Shown here in pieces: positions 41,872 through 50,370 of a DNA stretch of 64,000 bases; positions within the stretch are counted from its first letter, which is position 1, and the number at the start of each line of letters is the position of its first letter. A program made the translations under genes and the position numbers. Location: assembly GCA_014380365.1 (NCBI GenBank), contig JACMJZ010000029.1:124001-188000 (forward strand), read 5' to 3'. The notes beneath the pieces are model-generated. The model worked only from the letters and a program-made list of their open reading frames with translations, was not told the origin of the DNA and searched no databases. Source of the stretch: Pyrinomonadaceae bacterium (GTDB lineage Bacteria; Acidobacteriota; Blastocatellia; Pyrinomonadales; Pyrinomonadaceae).

Positions 41872-43653
41872 CTAGGGCGAATTGTTGAACCGGGGTGCTG
41901 ACTCACCTGGTTGGCGCGCGGCGAGACGCCACACCAAATAGCGGCCGGAAGCGCGGTAGTTCATGTCGTAGTCCTTAGCCTTACCTGACGCTGCCAGGCA
42001 ATGGATACCGTCCACGCGATCACCGTAAGACGCTTCAAACACATCGTCACCCATCTCCTTGAAAGTCTTGTCGCCGGTTACGTAATAAGCGTAACCGAAA
42101 GCGTGGTGCACCGTAGACTGAAAGTGACGAGCGGCCGCGACGGATTCACGATCTCCGTTAGCGGTCGTATTGGGCGGAGGTGGACTGAATTTCCTCGGGT
42201 TAGCTACCGAGCCGCCACCCCAAAAATAGAACATGCTGCGCCAGCGATGTGGGGGAAGGTCAGTAACCCGGTTGTTACGCTGGAACGCGTCGCGGTAAAG
42301 GTGATGCACCGACCGTGTCAACTGTTTCGCCAGGTTTGCCTTGACTGCTGGGTTTCGCGTCAGTTGGTGCAGCAAGACTACCGACTCCAAATACAAACCA
42401 ACCATGAACGGCTGCTCAATGTCGCGTAGCTGGTCATCGGGTTTACTCCCGTTCTCGTTCCAACGCCAGGACCCGTCCGCCCATTGTAGCCGTCCAAAGA
42501 AGTTCACCGCTGTGTCTTCCGTTTGGGAAAGATAAGTGGCGCGTTTGGCAGCGCCGTTTGTGGCCGTGCCGGTCCGGGCCCCGAGCGTTCCATTAGCGTA
42601 AAGCGGATAAGCATCGGGCAGCACCTTTGCCATGATCACCGCGTAGAGCTGCGCGTAGCCGTCATCGCGGATGTCGTAGTAGAGACCGGGATCGTTCTTG
42701 CGCCGGTAGACCCAGTCGTCAAATGCCGCGCGCACTTCCCGCTCGAGGTAGTCCCACATCTCTGGCCGGCCATCGAGCGCCCGGAGCATCAGTCCGGCAA
42801 ACGCCATGGAGCGCGGCGGCAGATGATTGTCACCTCCGACCACGGTGCCGTCGCCTATGAACTGCGAATGCCATAACGCGTCGGCCGTCTTGCGGGCGTA
42901 GTCCAAAAATCGAGTGTCGCCCGTGCGGTAGTAGTTTATGTATTGGACCAGCGCGGTATCGTAGTAGTTAGCGAGGTAATAGTGATCGGTGTTCTTGCCC
43001 AAATCGGGCTCGTGGTAGAAAGTGTCGGCCACAGTGTCGCTGACTGACACGTGTGGCCATGGGTTGGCCAGCACCAGGCGTGTGTCAGATTCGACGGAGC
43101 GCACCTTCACAATGCGCTCGATGCCGGATGCATCGCGAATTCTAAAGTGGCCGTTGTAACCGGGCGCTGGCCACGCGAGATCGAGGTCGCGAGTGAAGCG
43201 GGTGCCTTTTCCAGTAACTACGGTTCCGCGCGCAACTGCGGAAACTCTACCCGAGATAGTATTTCGCCAGACGTTCTTGGCCAAAAACATTGCGCCGAAA
43301 GGTGCTATGCGCGGAGCTTTCTCACCATGGGCAATGCCCTGAGCGCGTGCCGTCGTGTCGAACCACGGAAATGGATTTAGTGTGCTGCCGGCTTTCAACT
43401 GCGGGCCACAGATAAACGCGACCTCAGCGCTGGGATAGCGCACGATCTGATCTGCCTGGCTGGCCGGTAATCCCCAAGTGTTACCCGGGTCTTTTGCAAG
43501 AGGCTGCGCCGGTAGGACAGGCATTCCTGCCTGTCCATGCACAGGCATCGAGGACTTCTGGACAGACTGGAAAGTCTGTCCTACGACCGGCACGATGAGA
43601 CAACCGGCGACGACTAGCTTGAGAAAAGTTTTGGTTTTCAGCAACTGCATCAT
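41872..43653 (-). CDS. Large exported protein of unknown function at the edge of the polysaccharide locus
   Basis: A 593-residue exported protein (signal MMQLLKTKTFLKLVVAGCLI, cleavage after VVGQ). The body is helix-rich with Trp/Tyr/His motifs (YYLANYYDTALVQYINYYRT, RKTADALWHSQFIGDG, LQWADGSWRWNENGSKP, DIEQPFMVGLYLESVVLLHQ), reminiscent of alpha/alpha toroid glycan-active proteins such as polysaccharide lyases or glucuronyl epimerases. No catalytic signature is certain. Residues about 24-48 are encoded by an inserted palindromic repeat (43512-43584). It lies just downstream of the glycosyltransferase genes, so a role on the exported polysaccharide is plausible. Confidence 0.55.
   Translation of the reverse strand: MMQLLKTKTFLKLVVAGCLIVPVVGQTFQSVQKSSMPVHGQAGMPVLPAQPLAKDPGNTWGLPASQADQIVRYPSAEVAFICGPQLKAGSTLNPFPWFDTTARAQGIAHGEKAPRIAPFGAMFLAKNVWRNTISGRVSAVARGTVVTGKGTRFTRDLDLAWPAPGYNGHFRIRDASGIERIVKVRSVESDTRLVLANPWPHVSVSDTVADTFYHEPDLGKNTDHYYLANYYDTALVQYINYYRTGDTRFLDYARKTADALWHSQFIGDGTVVGGDNHLPPRSMAFAGLMLRALDGRPEMWDYLEREVRAAFDDWVYRRKNDPGLYYDIRDDGYAQLYAVIMAKVLPDAYPLYANGTLGARTGTATNGAAKRATYLSQTEDTAVNFFGRLQWADGSWRWNENGSKPDDQLRDIEQPFMVGLYLESVVLLHQLTRNPAVKANLAKQLTRSVHHLYRDAFQRNNRVTDLPPHRWRSMFYFWGGGSVANPRKFSPPPPNTTANGDRESVAAARHFQSTVHHAFGYAYYVTGDKTFKEMGDDVFEASYGDRVDGIHCLAASGKAKDYDMNYRASGRYLVWRLAARQPGESAPRFNNSP
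43512..43584. repeat. Palindromic element inside a coding region (GTAGGACAG...CTGTCCTAC)
   Basis: Outer arms GTAGGACAG (43512-43520) and CTGTCCTAC (43576-43584) flank inner palindromes GACAGGCATTCCTGCCTGTC and GACAGACTGGAAAGTCTGTC. The related intergenic copy is 25811-25867. Here the element is translated in frame just after the signal peptide. Confidence 0.75.
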
Positions 43654-43746
43654 CGTTCAACGTTGGTAGTTTTTGAGCCCTCCCTAACCGTCCCACCCCG
43701 CGCGGGCTGACCGAGCGGGGACCCCGGGGTCGGGCTTCTGACAGGA

Positions 43747-43796
43747 AGTGGCACGGGCGTTCCGCCCGTTAACCACGCGCAAGATGCGCGTGCCAC
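43747..43796. repeat. GGCACGCGCATCTTGCGCGTG double-hairpin repeat (copy 3, inverted)
   Basis: AGTGGCACGGGCGTTCCGCC followed by CACGCGCAAGATGCGCGTG is the inverse orientation of 23459-23509. It lies just after the stop of the GT4 gene at 43802. Confidence 0.75.
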
Positions 43797-43801
43797 GATG
43801 A

Positions 43802-44938
43802 CTATGAAATGCCGTAGGAACGGATTAGCTGCGCCACGTTCTTTCGCAGGTCAAACTTTGCCGACACTGTCTCGCGTCCCGCCTCCCCCATTCGGGTTCG
43901 CAACGCTGGATCGGCGAGCAGTGCCAGCAACCGTTCACTCATTGCCTGTGTATCGCCGCGTTCCACGAGATGACCCGTAACCCCATCCGTGATTAATTCA
44001 GGTATGCCACCCACACGCGTCGCAACTACTGGCTTCCCATGGGCCATTCCTTCGGCGATCATCCAACCAAAAACTTCCTCCCAACGCGAGAACTGGCAGA
44101 CCACATTAGCCGCGGCAAACACTCCTTCGCCAAATGGATCCTTTACCATGCCCGTCCAGGTTACGCGGTCCTCAATTCCCATCGCCGCGGCGTCTTTTAT
44201 GTACTGCTCGCGATATGCGCCGTCTCCCACCAGAACAAACTGCACGTTGCGATTCTGCTGAGTGACCAGCCGGGCAGTCTCCAGGAAATCGGTGATTCCC
44301 TTCTCGGGAATTATCCAACTTACCTGGGTGACGATGGCGCGCTCGGCGGGAATTGAGTATCGCCGACGAAAGTCGAGGGCGAGCTGCGGGTCGGCTTTGA
44401 CCCGCGTCAGGTCCACGCCGTTATAGATCATTTCAAAACGGCTGCGCGGCAGCAGGTCGAATGCGGTCATGCAGTCGTAGCCATATCTGCTGACGGAGAT
44501 CACTTTCGTGAGCGGACCGTTGATGAAACGGGCGGCGGCGCGTTTCCACAAAGGCGCGCGACCGGGGACGTAGCCAGCTGAACGCGAATGATGGTCGGTG
44601 AAAAACACTTGCTTCACGGATTGCAGACGTGCGATCCAGGAGTAGCAACTAAGAAATCCGGTAAAGTGAAGATGCAGAATCTCCGGGCGGTGACCGCGTG
44701 TGATCCCGGCGAGGTTCCTGCCCGTTTTCATGCTGCCGTCATTAGCGCTGGCGTAAACGCCAAGGGAAATATTCGGCAGATCCAGGAAGCGCCGCACCTC
44801 GTCAGTTGGTTCCGACAAAAAGCAGAGCACGCTTTTCCACCCGCGGGCGCCGAGTTGAAGCGACAGCTCGCGCGCGAAGGTCTCAGTGCCTCCGATGCGG
44901 CGTGGCTCAACTCCGAATACTGAAACTAATGTCGGCAT
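43802..44938 (-). CDS. Glycosyltransferase family 4
   Basis: A 378-residue GT-B fold retaining transferase, cytoplasmic or membrane-peripheral, building the exported polysaccharide. The N-terminal acceptor-domain loop is RRIGGTETFARELSLQLGAR; the donor domain has VTQVSWIIPEKGITDFLETA, the E-x7-E motif EEVFGWMIAEGMAHGKPVVA and VGGIPELITDGVTGHLV. The sugar specificity cannot be read. It is last in the leftward half of the locus and is separated from the PhyH gene by a repeat. Confidence 0.9.
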   Translation of the reverse strand: MPTLVSVFGVEPRRIGGTETFARELSLQLGARGWKSVLCFLSEPTDEVRRFLDLPNISLGVYASANDGSMKTGRNLAGITRGHRPEILHLHFTGFLSCYSWIARLQSVKQVFFTDHHSRSAGYVPGRAPLWKRAAARFINGPLTKVISVSRYGYDCMTAFDLLPRSRFEMIYNGVDLTRVKADPQLALDFRRRYSIPAERAIVTQVSWIIPEKGITDFLETARLVTQQNRNVQFVLVGDGAYREQYIKDAAAMGIEDRVTWTGMVKDPFGEGVFAAANVVCQFSRWEEVFGWMIAEGMAHGKPVVATRVGGIPELITDGVTGHLVERGDTQAMSERLLALLADPALRTRMGEAGRETVSAKFDLRKNVAQLIRSYGIS

Positions 44939-44955
44939 ATGCTGGATGTTCGAAA

Positions 44956-45015
44956 AACTTCAGTTTGTCGCGATGCTGGAAGCGGTAACTTCCGAACGAA
45001 CGACAAACTAAAGTT
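44956..45015. repeat. Inverted repeat, ACAAACTTCAGTTTG family (copy 2)
   Basis: AACTTCAGTTTGTCG (44956-44970) pairs with CGACAAACTAAAGTT (45001-45015) at 14 of 15 positions. The right arm supplies the last codons and stop of the PhyH gene. Confidence 0.7.
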
Positions 45016-45976
45016 TGTCGGACAGGTGGAACGTTTGTCTCAATCCTCTTGCGATTCTATGGCGCAACTGACGAAGGCGAAGCTGGGCATCAAACGCAGA
45101 TTGAAGGACGTGGAAACCAACTGGCGTCGACGCCTGTCGCTCAAAGGCTGGTTGAAAGTTGGTCTTGTTGCCAAAACCCAGGATGCGCTGGTCTTCGGAG
45201 GAAAGACCTCCGAGAAAAGCCGCGTTAAGCAGAAGGGGATGATAGCGATAGTAGTCCACATCTTCCTGCTGCAAACGAACCTGCGGATCGTGGTAGTTGT
45301 AAAAGACCGCCTGGCGCGGTTCGAGCATGGGAACGCCCTGGCGGTGAATGCCCGAAGTGTCAAACAGGAAGGCTGTCCCTGCGGGGCCTGCCAGTTCAAC
45401 GATCCGCGAAGCGTCGTAATTCTCGATCTCTTGTTTCTTTAGTTGACGGGGATGCTGTTTCTGGTGAGTGCCCTTGATGAAATTAAACGCCCCCGTGCGC
45501 ACATCAGTGAGATAAAGAGCGAGCTTAACTTCCCGCTGAATTTCCGGCGCATTTGTTTGATCGTACCAGGCATCGCCGTGCCAGCCATGAAAATCGCGTT
45601 TAGTCGGCAACGACTTCCATCCCTTCGCCTCCGTCAGCTCGTAGTTCGTGCCGAGGTATCTCGTCAAGATTTGTTTCACTAGAGGATGCAGAGCCAGATC
45701 TACGAACCCCTGGTCGAGCTGTAATACATCTTCGACCATGTGACGATAGCGCTCGGTTTTTTGATAGCCCTCGAGGTTGTTCCAGCGCATCCGGCCCAGA
45801 CGCGTCGCAAAGGCGTGCTGCATGGCGCGCAATTGATCAGGACTGAGGATGTTGGGCAACACAACGATGCCCTCGGTTTCGAGCTCCGACACTAAACCCT
45901 CGACCTGTTCACCGCGCCAGAAAGGCGACGGCGAAGATGATTTCGAGTTCAGCGGTATTTGCTTGACGTTTCTCAT
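45008..45976 (-). CDS. Phytanoyl-CoA dioxygenase (PhyH) family protein in the polysaccharide locus
   Basis: About 322 residues; Fe(II)/2-oxoglutarate oxygenase. The N-terminal ELETEGIVVLPNILSPDQLR is typical. The metal ligands are H-x-D in FHGWHGDAWYDQT and the distal His in TSGIHRQGVPMLEPRQAV, whose Arg would hold 2-oxoglutarate. Its place among glycosyltransferases suggests it modifies a sugar or lipid precursor. Start 45976 is the first Met with family character; the frame opens at 46066 inside the upstream gene. The C-terminal SDKL and stop lie within a palindromic repeat. Confidence 0.8.
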   Translation of the reverse strand: MRNVKQIPLNSKSSSPSPFWRGEQVEGLVSELETEGIVVLPNILSPDQLRAMQHAFATRLGRMRWNNLEGYQKTERYRHMVEDVLQLDQGFVDLALHPLVKQILTRYLGTNYELTEAKGWKSLPTKRDFHGWHGDAWYDQTNAPEIQREVKLALYLTDVRTGAFNFIKGTHQKQHPRQLKKQEIENYDASRIVELAGPAGTAFLFDTSGIHRQGVPMLEPRQAVFYNYHDPQVRLQQEDVDYYRYHPLLLNAAFLGGLSSEDQRILGFGNKTNFQPAFERQASTPVGFHVLQSAFDAQLRLRQLRHRIARGLRQTFHLSDKL

Positions 45977-46016
45977 TACTGACTCTTTGCCTTCGTTAAC
46001 GCCGGCGAGCCTGCGC

Positions 46017-47438
46017 TTAGTCAACCGGCAACAAAAAGTCGCACAGCCGCTCGTACTCCTCTTCAAATTCCTGATAGACCCCTAATTCCACATATCGCAG
46101 ATTGGGCGCATTCTTCTTCGCAACAATGTCTCGGGTCCAGGGCAGGCCGCGATGGTGCGCCAGTTCAGCGAGGGCCGCGTTGATTTTCCTGGTGCCGTTG
46201 GGATAGCCGGCGTTCTCCATCGCCCAACCCCGCGGATCGAAAGCTTCAGGGTGATCCAACACATGGGAGATCGCATCAGCCAACTCGTCGTCATCGGCGA
46301 GCATTCCGGTGTGCGCATTGACATGATCGAGGTTTACGCCGCATTGATGTCGATAGACGATGACCGGCGTCCCGCAAAACATACTTTCGTAGATGGCTTT
46401 GTTCGCGCCTTCGCGTTGCGAGAGCAGCAGAGACATCTTCGAATCGGCAACAATGCGCGCGACTTCCTCGTGCGGAATGTCCTCGTGCAAAGTGCAATCG
46501 CTTTCGAGCTCGTACTGCCGCAACAGACGCTCAATCGGCTCTCGAGTCCAGCCCATGTCGTAGCCGATGAGCGCGAACCGAAGCGGGCGTCCGCGCGCTC
46601 GCTTGAGCTGAGCAGCCGCACGGAAGAAAGGCTCGTGACGCTTTAGGGGATCCCACGCCGCCACCATTACTACGTCGTATGCTGCTTCCTTCCCAGCCTC
46701 GCGTGGGCGAAAGACGGCCGCGTCGCCCCACTCGCCAGCCCCGACTCTTACCGGGACCAGGTTCGTTTTGAGATCGGCAACAAACTCAAAATCAGCCTCA
46801 CGCGGCGACTGAATCAGCACATCCAGATCGGATCCGAGATACAAAAGAAAACGCGGATCCTGATATCCCCACCAGCTTGGCTCAAGGACAAACATGTATC
46901 GCGAGGCCAGCGCGCTCAGATCAAAAACCGCCGGCATTGCCAAAATGGACTCGCTGTACTTAATCATCAAAACGCCACGCTCGCCCGTCGCCGGATCGTA
47001 AGGCTTGAGGATCATCAAGTCGCCCTGGCGCTCAGGGTCGTCATCGTTTGGAAAACGCAAGCGCACCCGATGCTCAGGCGCAAACGCGCCGTAAGTTCTG
47101 CGGAACTCCTTCGCTTTCGGCGAGCAAACAAATTCCTGGCGCAATTGATTCTCAGTGGCGGTTAGCAACTCGTCACCGCGATAACAGTTCTCGCGCAGGA
47201 GTTTCATAAACCGGGCCGTACGCCCTCTACCGAAGCGTTGCGTTCCCAGTTGCTTCCACATGTGAAGCAATCTGCTCGTCGCTTCGTAGGGTTGACCGCG
47301 AAAGGCCGCAGCCTTCGACTGGAAGTCCATCCATGATGCATAGGGGTACTGCAGAGCGCTCGACTCGTAGAAGTGATTCTTGAGCCATTCTGATACTTGC
47401 AGGACCGATGGCAGGGTTTGGGGCAATTTCGCGCTCAA
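46017..47438 (-). CDS. Glycosyltransferase (GT4-like) of the polysaccharide locus
   Basis: A 473-residue protein whose C-terminal half is a GT-B donor domain: RFALIGYDMGWTREPIERLL, LHEDIPHEEVARIVADSKMS, LLLSQREGANKAIYESMFCG, TPVIVYRHQCGVNLDH. In place of E-x7-E it has EGANKAIYE, which conserves the two Glu. The N-terminal 200 residues are less typical. It follows the deacetylase gene with a 4-base ATGA overlap, so they are translationally coupled. Confidence 0.8.
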   Translation of the reverse strand: MSAKLPQTLPSVLQVSEWLKNHFYESSALQYPYASWMDFQSKAAAFRGQPYEATSRLLHMWKQLGTQRFGRGRTARFMKLLRENCYRGDELLTATENQLRQEFVCSPKAKEFRRTYGAFAPEHRVRLRFPNDDDPERQGDLMILKPYDPATGERGVLMIKYSESILAMPAVFDLSALASRYMFVLEPSWWGYQDPRFLLYLGSDLDVLIQSPREADFEFVADLKTNLVPVRVGAGEWGDAAVFRPREAGKEAAYDVVMVAAWDPLKRHEPFFRAAAQLKRARGRPLRFALIGYDMGWTREPIERLLRQYELESDCTLHEDIPHEEVARIVADSKMSLLLSQREGANKAIYESMFCGTPVIVYRHQCGVNLDHVNAHTGMLADDDELADAISHVLDHPEAFDPRGWAMENAGYPNGTRKINAALAELAHHRGLPWTRDIVAKKNAPNLRYVELGVYQEFEEEYERLCDFLLPVD

Positions 47439-48490
47439 GCGGCTATCTCCTTTGGCTTGCGCGGCCGGCGCGGTAGTGCGGCCGAAACTCCGGTCAACCA
47501 GCTTTCAAATTCGATCGAAGAAAGCTGCATATTGTCGAGAACTCTCGGCAGGAGCAGCGGATTCGAGCCAGGCGAAGCGAACCCTGTTTCGCACGTCGTG
47601 GCTGAGACAACGCCCGATTCTTTCAACCAGGGAAGAAATGCCAAATCGTAAACGCCGGACGGATAACAGAAGTGAATCGCAGTTTTGCCAGTCATCTCTT
47701 GAATGCTCGTGCGGTTGTCTTCAATTTCGCGCAAAAAGAGTTGGCGATCCAGCGGTGTTCGATGACGATGCGTGTGCAACTGCACATCGATCCCCGCGGC
47801 GGACAGGGCTTTGACTTCGTCTGGCGTCACGTTGTGCGTGATGCGCTGTTCGTTGAGTGCGGCGTAATCCACCTTTAGCTGCGCGGCCAACGAAATAAGC
47901 AGCGCGTCCTTCTCTTCAGCGGACAACTTCCGCGCGCGAGCAAGAGTTGTTATCTCTCCCAATGCTTTCCGCTGTGAGGCCTCATCGCGCAAGTCTATTC
48001 TTGATTCTTTTCCGGCCAGGCCGTGCAAATCCAATACCTCGTGGCGTCCCTTCCAAAGAAGGTACGCCAACATCAGATCGAACACTGGTCGCCGGTAGTG
48101 GGTGTAGAACGTCGTCAAATAGAGCGTCACCGGAAACCCAAACTCCTGGATCAAGGGAAAGGCCTTGCGATAAAAATCGGAAGTGCCGTCATCAAAAGTT
48201 ATGGCCACGGCACGGTCGGGCAGGTCATTCGCGTACATTCGCTTTACGGCTTCATCGAGGGGCAGCACGGCGCACTTCGCCTTCTTCAGCAACTCAAATC
48301 TCGTGCGCAGGACATCAGCGGGCATGTACTGCGAACTGTTCCAGAGATGTTCGTCATTTATCGAGATGCCGTGATAAGCAAGAATCAAGAGCCGCTGCTG
48401 GCGCCAACGACTATTGCGAACCAGTGTTGAGACGCCGGCCGTCTTCAGCGATTTCAGAGTAAGTTGCTTGAATTTTTTTAGCATCTTCAT
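47435..48490 (-). CDS. Polysaccharide deacetylase (NodB homology)
   Basis: A 351-residue NodB-domain protein. Motif 1 is VAITFDDGTSDFYRKAFPLI; the metal-binding H-x3-H is in QLHTHRHRTPLD; a late motif is HFCYPSGVYDLAFLPWLKES. It would remove N-acetyl groups from a polysaccharide. There is no obvious signal peptide. Deacetylases of this length are a regular component of exosortase-type exopolysaccharide loci. It is coupled by ATGA overlap to the downstream glycosyltransferase and starts 14 bases after the flippase gene's stop. Confidence 0.88.
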   Translation of the reverse strand: MKMLKKFKQLTLKSLKTAGVSTLVRNSRWRQQRLLILAYHGISINDEHLWNSSQYMPADVLRTRFELLKKAKCAVLPLDEAVKRMYANDLPDRAVAITFDDGTSDFYRKAFPLIQEFGFPVTLYLTTFYTHYRRPVFDLMLAYLLWKGRHEVLDLHGLAGKESRIDLRDEASQRKALGEITTLARARKLSAEEKDALLISLAAQLKVDYAALNEQRITHNVTPDEVKALSAAGIDVQLHTHRHRTPLDRQLFLREIEDNRTSIQEMTGKTAIHFCYPSGVYDLAFLPWLKESGVVSATTCETGFASPGSNPLLLPRVLDNMQLSSIEFESWLTGVSAALPRRPRKPKEIAA

Positions 48491-48504
48491 TTAGACGACG
48501 ACTC

Positions 48505-50100
48505 TCAAGCGACCGATTGTCGCGGTCGTTTCAACATCAGCAGTAACATTTCTTTGAAGTTGCGCAATGCCAACCTGCCCGCCGGAAGCACCGCCAAAAC
48601 CAGGAACGAAACCGCGACGCTGATGACGAGCGCGAAGACCAAACGTATTCCCGGCGATGCCAGGAGTTTCAGCCATGGACGACAGATAATCAGCACTGCC
48701 AGTGAGCTAACTGCCGCGCAGGCAGGAGGCGCGATTGTCCAGTAGATATCACTGGCGCGAACCGGGCCGCGACGACCGACGTACCAAAACAGCAAAGGTG
48801 TCGCGATCAAGAGATCTGCGGCCCCGTAGGAAGCCGCCACTCCCGTTGCTCCCCATGGCAATCCAATCACAATCGAGATCGTGGCAATCGCACCGCCCAT
48901 CAGACCCCACTTGAGCTTCTCTCGTGCTCGTCCTTGTGTAACAAACAACCACGCGCAGGTCCCGGTAACGGGTTGAATCATTGCCGTCATACCCAGGAGC
49001 ATGAAGATCCGTGCTGAGTCGTGCCACTGAGCGCCCAAAAGAAACACTACCAACCAGTCAGCGGTCGCGACCATGAACACGATTCCCGGCATCGTGATCA
49101 TTGCGATCTTTTGCAGAATTTTGAGGTATGCGGCGCGATAACGTTCGGGTGAATCCGCCAAACGACTCAGCGCGGGAACTGCAACCGTCGCGAGCGGAGT
49201 ATTAAGATTGCTGAGAGGCATGAGCAGCATTTGATAGGCTCGCGAATAGATACCCAGTTGGTGCGCGCCCCAGAACCGGCCAATCAGTGCATTGTCCAGG
49301 TTCCGGGAGAGAAAGGTCATCAAGTCGTAGCCCGTCAGATTTCCGCCATAAGAAAGCATTGAACGTACGCCCGTACCTCGCGCCGGGAGTCCTGGCCGCC
49401 ATCCGCACGCGACCCACATTCCAACTAACGTCACTAACGCCATCACCAGTTGATTCAAAACAAGGGCCCAGTAACCTGCGCCGAACCATGCGGCCCAAAC
49501 AGCGGCAGCCAGACCGATGGCCATGGAAGCGATTTCGACGATCGCAATTACCACGAAGCGCATCTGTCTTATCAGAATCGCCGCGTGTTGAATGTAAAGC
49601 CCCGTCAAGAGAAGTGAGAAGGCGTAACCTACTGTGATCCAGACGAGCCGTGGCTCCTGATAAAACCAGGCGAGCAGCGGCCCGCTGGCAACGGTCACCA
49701 GACTCACCGCCGCGCTCAACGCCACATTTATCCAGAAGAGAGTACTGACCTGCTGATGGTTAAGCTTCGACCACTTGATCGTAGCCGTAGACAGACCCAG
49801 GTACTGAAACATGCCGATAAAGTTCACCAGAATCGCTACCATGCCGATCAGGCCGTAGTCCTGTGGCGTCAGCAATCGGGCCACCACAACCATCGCGGTG
49901 GTGCTGATCAGTAACTTCACAGCCTGAGCAGCCGCGGTCACTCCGCCGCCACGGGTGGAACGTCCGCCCAGATCGTCGTCTAAGTGATCGGTACGGAAGT
50001 GACGATTCTCGTCATTGCAGGCAAACTGCGGCTGTTTCGAAGGTTCAGTCGGCAACATCCAGGAAACTGTCTCGGGTGTGGGATCGTGCGGCGGGCCCAT
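48505..50100 (-). CDS. Polysaccharide flippase (MOP superfamily, Wzx/WzxC-like)
   Basis: A 531-residue integral membrane protein with about twelve to fourteen helices. The family is seen in AVKLLISTTAMVVVARLLTP, DYGLIGMVAILVNFIGMFQY, LGLSTATIKWSKLNHQQVS and MLSYGGNLTGYDLMTFLSRN. It would flip lipid-linked repeat units across the inner membrane. The first 50 residues are hydrophilic and not conserved, so translation may start later (a Met at residue 15 is in frame). It heads the leftward set deacetylase, GT, PhyH, GT4 and is divergent from the GT4 gene at 50371. Confidence 0.9.
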   Translation of the reverse strand: MGPPHDPTPETVSWMLPTEPSKQPQFACNDENRHFRTDHLDDDLGGRSTRGGGVTAAAQAVKLLISTTAMVVVARLLTPQDYGLIGMVAILVNFIGMFQYLGLSTATIKWSKLNHQQVSTLFWINVALSAAVSLVTVASGPLLAWFYQEPRLVWITVGYAFSLLLTGLYIQHAAILIRQMRFVVIAIVEIASMAIGLAAAVWAAWFGAGYWALVLNQLVMALVTLVGMWVACGWRPGLPARGTGVRSMLSYGGNLTGYDLMTFLSRNLDNALIGRFWGAHQLGIYSRAYQMLLMPLSNLNTPLATVAVPALSRLADSPERYRAAYLKILQKIAMITMPGIVFMVATADWLVVFLLGAQWHDSARIFMLLGMTAMIQPVTGTCAWLFVTQGRAREKLKWGLMGGAIATISIVIGLPWGATGVAASYGAADLLIATPLLFWYVGRRGPVRASDIYWTIAPPACAAVSSLAVLIICRPWLKLLASPGIRLVFALVISVAVSFLVLAVLPAGRLALRNFKEMLLLMLKRPRQSVA

Positions 50101-50370
50101 CAGCGGGCGGCCAGGAAGGCGGCGAAAGGGCCGTCAACAGTATACACGAACAAGACCGTCTGGAATCCAGCAATTTCGGGCAGAATGTGGTGAAGTTTCG
50201 CTTGCAGGGCCGCTTTAGGGAATAGTTTTTCGGAATTAGGGGAATTAACCGTTAGACTAGCACCCCAGCGGGCTGAACTCCGGGAACCTGTAGCATCCCT
50301 CCTCGGATTGTTCACTCGCGGAGCAACCGGCGCGCGTAGGAGACTTGTCCTGAAACCAAATGAATCGAAG

